This document shows positions 59,815 to 64,000 of a DNA stretch of 64,000 nt, piece by piece; the first letter of the stretch is position 1, and the number at the start of each line of letters is the position of its first letter. A program made the position numbers and the translations under genes. The notes under the pieces are model-generated. The model was not told where the DNA came from. It worked only from the letters and a program-made list of their open reading frames with translations, and ran no database searches. Source of the DNA: Bryobacterales bacterium (GTDB lineage Bacteria > Acidobacteriota > Terriglobia > Bryobacterales > Bryobacteraceae); NCBI GenBank assembly GCA_016713735.1, contig JADJOP010000003.1, positions 248,001-312,000 on the forward strand, read 5' to 3'.

Positions 59815-60356
59815 GCTGTGAGCCGCCGAATCCTATCTGACGCAAACGCCAGCGGTCGCGGTTTCCTGGGAGTGATCCTCACCGATTATAAACCAGGGGC
59901 CGGTCGAAGGGCGTTGCTTGGCTTCCCTCGGGACGGTTTGCTTGTGTCGACTGTCCACAGCTTCCGAGAGGTGCATCATTCATTCGCTCAGAGGCTGCTG
60001 TCCAAGCCCTCCATCGCCTTACGAGGCGCATCCTTGGGAGAGCCGTGTCTCGCTCGGCCTGCCACACGGCCACCATCCCATCAATAGTTTCACTTTGGCA
60101 TGGAACCTTTGGACGCCACCGTCTTGAGTCGTCATCATCGCATCCCGCGATGAGCGCGCCGTCTGAACACCAAGGTCCCGGTATGCAAAGGCTTGACTGG
60201 CGCAAGCGCAGATGCACAATATGGTGATTGCGGTCAGCTTGGCAGCTGATTATACTAGCTCAGTTATATTAGCTTGACTTTCTCTTTCTGTTCGCCTAAG
60301 CTACAACTGGGATTGAAGCTGGTGCCGCCGCCCATCATAAGGAGAACTGATATTTC
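59815..60356. other. Noncoding or decayed region upstream of the Fic locus
   Basis: No gene with a credible start, codon use and length was found in these 542 bases. Short open frames exist on both strands but none has recognisable features. Base composition drifts to higher A+T towards 60220-60300. It may hold the promoter of the Fic operon and remnants of an insertion. Confidence 0.6.
60251..60274 (+). promoter_or_regulatory. Direct/inverted repeats upstream of the Fic operon
   Basis: TATACTAGCT (60251-60260) and TATATTAGCT (60265-60274) are near-identical direct repeats 14 bases apart; TATACT and AGTTATA also form imperfect inverted arms (60251-60268). They lie about 90 bases before the first gene of the Fic locus in an AT-rich stretch. 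The spacing and symmetry fit an operator bound by a small repressor such as an antitoxin. Inference only. Confidence 0.35.
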
Positions 60357-60566
60357 ATGGCAGATCGGAAGCAGTTTCAGAACGTCCCAGAGCCAGATCC
60401 GGAGTTGATGAGGCTCTTGGGAACGTCTAGGACCAAAATCGTGACAGAGAAGGAGCTTCAGGAGCAACGGGTAAGCTTTGCTTTTGGAAACGCCCCTGCC
60501 TCAGCATCCGAACTGATAACCAAGGACAGTGTTAGAGCCGCGTCGACGCATATACGGCTCCTTTAA
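60357..60566 (+). CDS. Small protein preceding fic, candidate antitoxin
   Basis: Sixty-nine residues from ATG 60357, with AAGGAG about 12 bases upstream. It reads MADRKQFQNVPEPDPELMRL and ends ASELITKDSVRAASTHIRLL, with a charged helical middle (TEKELQEQRVSFAFGN). Genes of this size and place often pair with Fic proteins, but the inhibitory (S/T)-x3-E-(G/N) motif of VbhA-type antitoxins is not clearly present. Lower GC than the surrounding genome. Function not known. Confidence 0.6.
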   Translation: MADRKQFQNVPEPDPELMRLLGTSRTKIVTEKELQEQRVSFAFGNAPASASELITKDSVRAASTHIRLL

Positions 60567-60598
60567 GGTCCATACGCGTCTCGGTGACCGACTAGCAT

Positions 60599-61204
60599 AT
60601 GGCCCTCAGGGAAAAGGACGACCCCGTACTTTACGCGAAAATCCAAGAGCGTAACTTGTTGCGCCAGTATGACTTGTTGACGAACTGCATCGAGATTGGG
60701 CTCAGAAACGGCATTGATGCGTTCGACAAGTACACGCTCTGGTCACTCAACTACGCTGCTGTAGCGAATATTGCGCAGTTCGGAGGCCGGTACCGAGAAG
60801 AGCCGATTTATGTAGGGAACCACTGTCCACCTCATCACCGGGAAGTCCCGAATCAGATGGAGCGATTCTTCTCGGTGATCCATGAGAATTGGGAGTTATT
60901 GAATCATCCGACGATGCTCGCAGCTTACGCTCTTTGGCGGCTGAATTGGATTCACCCTTTCGTCGAGGGGAACGGCAGAACCGCCAGGGCTGCCTGCTAC
61001 TACTTGCTCAGCCTCAGACATGGTCAGCTGCTGCCTGGAAGCAAGATCGTCCCTGAGCGGATCAGGGAGAACAGGAAGCCGTACTACGCCGCACTCCAGG
61101 CTGCGGATGTCGCAACGGAGCAAGGACATTTTGATGTTTCCGTTCTGGCAAACTACCTGGGTGACTTGTTGAAGCAGCAGCTCGCTGATACACAGAGTGA
61201 CTGA
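60599..61204 (+). CDS. Fic/DOC-family protein (putative AMP-transferase)
   Basis: A 201-residue protein with a complete Fic motif HPFVEGNGRTAR at residues 119-130, including the catalytic His and the phosphate-binding GNGR loop. The helical core is AAYALWRLNWIHPFVEGNG. Fic enzymes transfer AMP or another phosphate-containing group to Tyr, Ser or Thr of target proteins. It follows the small partner gene by 32 bases. GC content is clearly below that of neighbours, consistent with acquisition by transfer. Confidence 0.9.
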   Translation: MALREKDDPVLYAKIQERNLLRQYDLLTNCIEIGLRNGIDAFDKYTLWSLNYAAVANIAQFGGRYREEPIYVGNHCPPHHREVPNQMERFFSVIHENWELLNHPTMLAAYALWRLNWIHPFVEGNGRTARAACYYLLSLRHGQLLPGSKIVPERIRENRKPYYAALQAADVATEQGHFDVSVLANYLGDLLKQQLADTQSD

Positions 61205-61337
61205 CCGGGTCTACGAATACCTCGGCATGCTATTGGACCTCTGCCGATCTCGATAGTCCACTTTGCTACTCGAGATCGCTGGGCAAGGGGTCATCGGCTT
61301 CATGGTATATTTATTCATAGCGGTGCATAATCTTGCA

Positions 61338-61356
61338 GGACACGCCCCCCGTGTCC
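61338..61356. promoter_or_regulatory. Hairpin before argC
   Basis: GGACACG (61338-61344) pairs perfectly with CGTGTCC (61350-61356) around a loop of five C. It lies between the fic stop and argC and has no T-run after it, so it may be a weak terminator or a leader hairpin. TTTATTCATA just upstream (from 61310) resembles one half of an ARG box. Confidence 0.4.
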
Positions 61357-61402
61357 CGCTCTCCATTGCGCCCCGCCCGTGAACAAGGAACCTCGTCTCC
61401 AG

Positions 61403-62404
61403 ATGAAGACCCCTGTCGGTATCGTCGGCTTCCGCGGCTATGGCGGCCAGGAGCTGATCCGCATCCTCTCCCGCCACCCCCGCGTCGAAATCGTCCTCCT
61501 CGACCACCGCTCTGACTCCGAGCAGCGGCCCATGCCGAAGAACCACTCCGGCCCCCGCCGCGCCGCCACTTCCGAAGCCCACCAGCTCGGCCTCGCCGTC
61601 GTCTTCCTCGCCACGCCCCATGAAGTGGCCATGGAACTCACCCCCGAACTCCTCCACTCCGGCGCCAAGGTCGTCGACCTCAGCGCCGCCTTCCGCCTCC
61701 GCACCCCCGACGTCCACGAGCGCTGGTACAAAGAGCCGCACACCAACGCCGCGCTCCTCCACGAAGCCGCCTACGGCCTGCCCGAGTTCTACCGCGAAAA
61801 AATCAAACCCGCGCGCCTCATCGCCAACCCCGGCTGCTACCCCACCGCCGCCAACATCGCCATCGCCCCCCTCATCGAAGCCGGCATCGTCAACCTCGAC
61901 GCCGGCATCATCTGCGACGCCAAAAGCGGCGTCTCCGGCGCCGGCCGCAAACCCTCGCTCAAAACCAGCTTCTGCGAGGCCAACGAAAACTTCAGCGCCT
62001 ACTCCATCCTCATGCACCGCCACGTCCCCGAGGTCCTGCAGAACTCCGGCATTGAGGAAAGCCAGTTCAGCTTCACCGCCCAACTGCTGCCCGTCAACCG
62101 CGGCATCCTTGAAACCATCTATTTCCGAGCCAAAGGTGTGAAATCGGCGGCCGACATCGTCGACCTCTACGAGAAGCGCTACCACGGCGAACCCTTCGTC
62201 CGCGTCTTCGAGCCCGGCAAAGCGCCTGACCTCATGCACGTCCAGCACACCAACTTCTGCGACCTCGGCGTCACCCTCGACCCCGCCACCGGCCGCGCCG
62301 TCGTCGTCTCCGCCATCGATAACCTCGTCAAAGGCGCCGCCGGACAGGCCGTGCAGAACATGAACCTCATCCTCGGCTACCCCGAAACGGAGTCGCTCCT
62401 CTAA
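61403..62404 (+). CDS. argC: N-acetyl-gamma-glutamyl-phosphate reductase
   Basis: A 333-residue protein from ATG 61403: NADP-binding start VGIVGFRGYGGQELIRIL, active-site cysteine in ANPGCYPTAANIAIAPL, and HVPEVLQN and KGAAGQAVQNMNLILG in the C-terminal part. It makes N-acetylglutamate semialdehyde, step three of arginine biosynthesis. A GTG at 61379 is an alternative start. It overlaps argB by the TAATG at 62402-62406. Confidence 0.92.
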   Translation: MKTPVGIVGFRGYGGQELIRILSRHPRVEIVLLDHRSDSEQRPMPKNHSGPRRAATSEAHQLGLAVVFLATPHEVAMELTPELLHSGAKVVDLSAAFRLRTPDVHERWYKEPHTNAALLHEAAYGLPEFYREKIKPARLIANPGCYPTAANIAIAPLIEAGIVNLDAGIICDAKSGVSGAGRKPSLKTSFCEANENFSAYSILMHRHVPEVLQNSGIEESQFSFTAQLLPVNRGILETIYFRAKGVKSAADIVDLYEKRYHGEPFVRVFEPGKAPDLMHVQHTNFCDLGVTLDPATGRAVVVSAIDNLVKGAAGQAVQNMNLILGYPETESLL

Positions 62405-63183
62405 TGGCCGCCGAACGCATCCTCGTCAAACTCGGCGGCACACTGCTCGACGAGCCCGCCTCGCGCCGCCGCCTCGCCCGCGAAATCGCGGAACTCAGCG
62501 CCACGGGTGCGCGTCTGACCGTCGTGCATGGAGGCGGCAAACAGATGACGCGCTATCTCGCCGAACGCGGTGTCGAATCGCAGTTCGTCAACGGCCTCCG
62601 TGTCACCACGCCCGAGGTCGTCGACGCGCTGTTGAAGATCTTCGCCGGCTCCGTCAATCATGGTCTCGTCGCTTCGCTCGTCGAAGCCGGAGCCCTCGCC
62701 GTCGGCTTGAGCGGCATCGACGCCCTGCTCGCCGAAGCCGAGCAAATGGACCCGCAACTCGGCGCCGTCGGCCGCGTCGTCAAATCCAATGGCGGCGTGC
62801 TCGAAACGCTCACCGCCGCAGGCTACCTCCCCGTCGTCGCCTGTGTCGCCGGCGACCGCGCAGGCAACATCTACAACGTCAACGCTGACCAGATGGCCGT
62901 CGCCTGCGCCGGCGGCTTCCAGGCCACGCGCCTCGTCTTCCTCACCGATGTCGAAGGCGTCCTCGACGCCACGAAAACTCTCGTTCCCCGTCTCAACAAA
63001 GCCGCCTGCCGCGAGCTCATCACCTCCGGCGTCGCCACCGGCGGCATGCAGGCCAAGCTCGAAGCCGCCACGTCCGCCCTCGATGCGGGCGTCGGCCATG
63101 TCCATATCGTCGGCGGAGCCACCCCCGGTGTGCTCGCCGCCGTCGTCGCCGGCCAACACGCCGGCACTGTGTTGGAAGTCTAA
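62404..63183 (+). CDS. argB: N-acetylglutamate kinase
   Basis: A 259-residue amino-acid kinase. ILVKLGGTLLDEPAS at the start, TVVHGGGKQMTRYLAERGVE, NGLRVTTPEVVDALL and IYNVNADQMAVACAGG are the typical binding strands. It phosphorylates N-acetylglutamate, step two of arginine synthesis. Start overlaps the argC stop by one base; the acetyltransferase gene follows after 13 bases. Confidence 0.93.
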   Translation: MAAERILVKLGGTLLDEPASRRRLAREIAELSATGARLTVVHGGGKQMTRYLAERGVESQFVNGLRVTTPEVVDALLKIFAGSVNHGLVASLVEAGALAVGLSGIDALLAEAEQMDPQLGAVGRVVKSNGGVLETLTAAGYLPVVACVAGDRAGNIYNVNADQMAVACAGGFQATRLVFLTDVEGVLDATKTLVPRLNKAACRELITSGVATGGMQAKLEAATSALDAGVGHVHIVGGATPGVLAAVVAGQHAGTVLEV

Positions 63184-63196
63184 GGGAGGCCTGGCC

Positions 63197-63781
63197 ATGA
63201 TCGCCGAAACCATATCGCTCGATGAGGGCTCAGCCGTGGAAGAAGACTCAACACGGCCCGTCGCCATTCGCAAAGCGCGGATGCAGGACATCTCCGTCAT
63301 GGCCCGGCTCATCAACAGCTACGCCAACAACGGCATCATGCTCCCGCGCAATGAGCTTGACCTCGCCGAAGGCGTCCGCGACTTCACCGTCGCCGAAATC
63401 GACGGCAAGCTCGCCGGCTGCGCCGCCCTGCATTTCTATACGCCCATCGCCGGCGAAGTCCGCTCCCTCGCCGTCGCCCCCGAACACAAAGGCGCCGGCG
63501 TCGGCCGCCTCCTCGTCGAAGCTCTCGAACGCGAAGCCCGCGAATGCGACCTCGCCACGCTCTTCGCCTTCACCTACGTCCCCGGCTTCTTCATCAAGCT
63601 CGGCTTCGACCAGGTCGACCGCGGCGTCCTCCCCCTCAAAGCCTGGAAGGACTGCCTCAGCTGCCCCAAGTTCCAGAACTGCGACGAAATCGCCATGCTC
63701 AAAAAGCTGCGCCAGGTCGAACTCAAACCCGCCCCCGCGCTGCTCGAGCCCTTCGTCCAACTGCCCGTCGTCCGCGGCTAG
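63197..63781 (+). CDS. GNAT N-acetyltransferase, probable N-acetylglutamate synthase
   Basis: A 194-residue GNAT-fold protein from ATG 63197 after GGGAGG. IRKARMQDISVMARLINSYA opens the domain; LAVAPEHKGAGVGRLLVEAL is the CoA-binding motif A. The C-terminal WKDCLSCPKFQNCDEIAM with several cysteines resembles the short ArgA-like N-acetylglutamate synthases. Being in the argC-argB cluster, it most likely supplies N-acetylglutamate, the first step. Confidence 0.83.
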   Translation: MIAETISLDEGSAVEEDSTRPVAIRKARMQDISVMARLINSYANNGIMLPRNELDLAEGVRDFTVAEIDGKLAGCAALHFYTPIAGEVRSLAVAPEHKGAGVGRLLVEALEREARECDLATLFAFTYVPGFFIKLGFDQVDRGVLPLKAWKDCLSCPKFQNCDEIAMLKKLRQVELKPAPALLEPFVQLPVVRG

Positions 63782-63801
63782 CGCGCGCCAGCAAGCGCCC
63801 C

Positions 63802-64000
63802 CTACATCCCCGCCAACACCTCCCAATCCACATTCCCCCCCGACACAATCACTCCCACGCGCTGGAACCCCTTCGGCAACTTCCCAAACATCACCGCCGC
63901 CGCCGGCACCGCCCCGCTCGGCTCCACCAGCATCTTCATCCGCAGCAGCACAAACTTCACCGTCTCGCGGATCTCGTCATCCGTCACCAGCAGAATGCGC
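63802..64000 (-). CDS. Threonine/serine dehydratase-like PLP enzyme, C-terminal fragment
   Basis: Only the last 65 residues are in the window; the 5' part lies beyond 64000. The frame reads RILLVTDDEIRETVKFVLLR then LVEPSGAVPAAAVMFGKLP and GVIVSGGNVDWEVLAGM. The EPSGA strand and the SGGN(V/I)D motif are typical of the C-terminal end of biosynthetic or catabolic threonine dehydratases and serine racemase. The PLP lysine is outside. Convergent with the acetyltransferase gene, 20 bases apart. Confidence 0.82.
   Translation of the reverse strand, partial: RILLVTDDEIRETVKFVLLRMKMLVEPSGAVPAAAVMFGKLPKGFQRVGVIVSGGNVDWEVLAGM

Noticed and set aside
59815..60240. Transposase or integrase remnant before the Fic locus
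   Set aside because: Short frames on both strands show no DDE, recombinase or other mobile-element motif and no terminal inverted repeats were seen.

Overview
The window is GC-rich bacterial DNA with dense coding on both strands. Its gene content fits an Acidobacteriota relative, probably of the Bryobacterales/Solibacter group: two very long Oar-like TonB-dependent receptors with carboxypeptidase-regulatory domains, a fused LptC/OstA protein, a DNA-binding-domain/FlgO-like/TPR protein, several secreted carbohydrate or phosphoester hydrolases, and an ECF sigma/zinc anti-sigma pair. The taxonomic assignment is inference from gene content, not from a marker gene.

Layout. 1-3153: end of a polyamine-type ABC transporter operon (potA C-terminus, potB, potC, potD). 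3212-3287: tRNA-Ala(CGC). 3375-7839: a frameshifted methyltransferase, a TPR regulator, a secreted protein and a Tat-exported enolase-superfamily enzyme. 7930-9061: a small accessory patch with a ParE/RelE toxin-antitoxin pair, a decayed second toxin and small membrane ORFs. 9132-12240: lptB and the fused lptC/lptA. 12320-15989: hypothetical proteins and a PQQ-type beta-propeller lipoprotein or exported protein, bounded by two abnormal poly-G/C blocks. 16096-22277: a seven-gene chemotaxis operon on the minus strand (cheW-cheA-cheR-cheD-cheY-cheX-cheB). 22496-29270: a P1B metal ATPase, a CPA2 antiporter, an OPT transporter and a UlaG-like hydrolase. 29303-32639: acpP-fabF-etfB-etfA. 32643-39162 (minus): ECF sigma, anti-sigma, DUF3106 protein, Oar-like receptor and an orphan Cas6-like endoribonuclease. 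39205-43609: thpR, mpg, a DUF1877 protein, a DUF5060-type glycosidase and tsaB. 43620-46630: a YncE-propeller/phosphoesterase and its upstream partner. 46673-49876: flbD-motA-motB followed by two tandem paralogous secreted proteins. 49845-59814: class C beta-lactamase-like protein, second Oar-like receptor, esterase, TIGR01777 epimerase, class II photolyase, radical SAM protein and an outer-membrane barrel. 59815-61204: an AT-richer island holding a Fic protein with a small upstream partner. 61403-63781: argC-argB-acetyltransferase. 63802-64000: C-terminus of a threonine/serine dehydratase.

How it works together. Chemotaxis (che operon) and the flagellar stator (flbD-motAB) are both present though about 24 kb apart, so the organism is probably motile. 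The lpt genes and the Oar receptors show a diderm envelope. acpP/fabF with etfBA tie fatty-acid synthesis to flavoprotein electron transfer. The arg cluster is a biosynthetic operon.

Quality caveat. At least four otherwise convincing genes (methyltransferase, 12320 hypothetical, etfA, tsaB) are broken by single-base length changes, mostly in short C or G runs. Two intergenic regions are poly-G/C, one with a run of about 51 G. Since tsaB is normally essential and etfA has an intact etfB partner, sequencing or assembly error is more likely than real decay, and any frame-based oddity here should be read with that in mind. No CRISPR array, rRNA, prophage, integrase or complete insertion sequence was seen.
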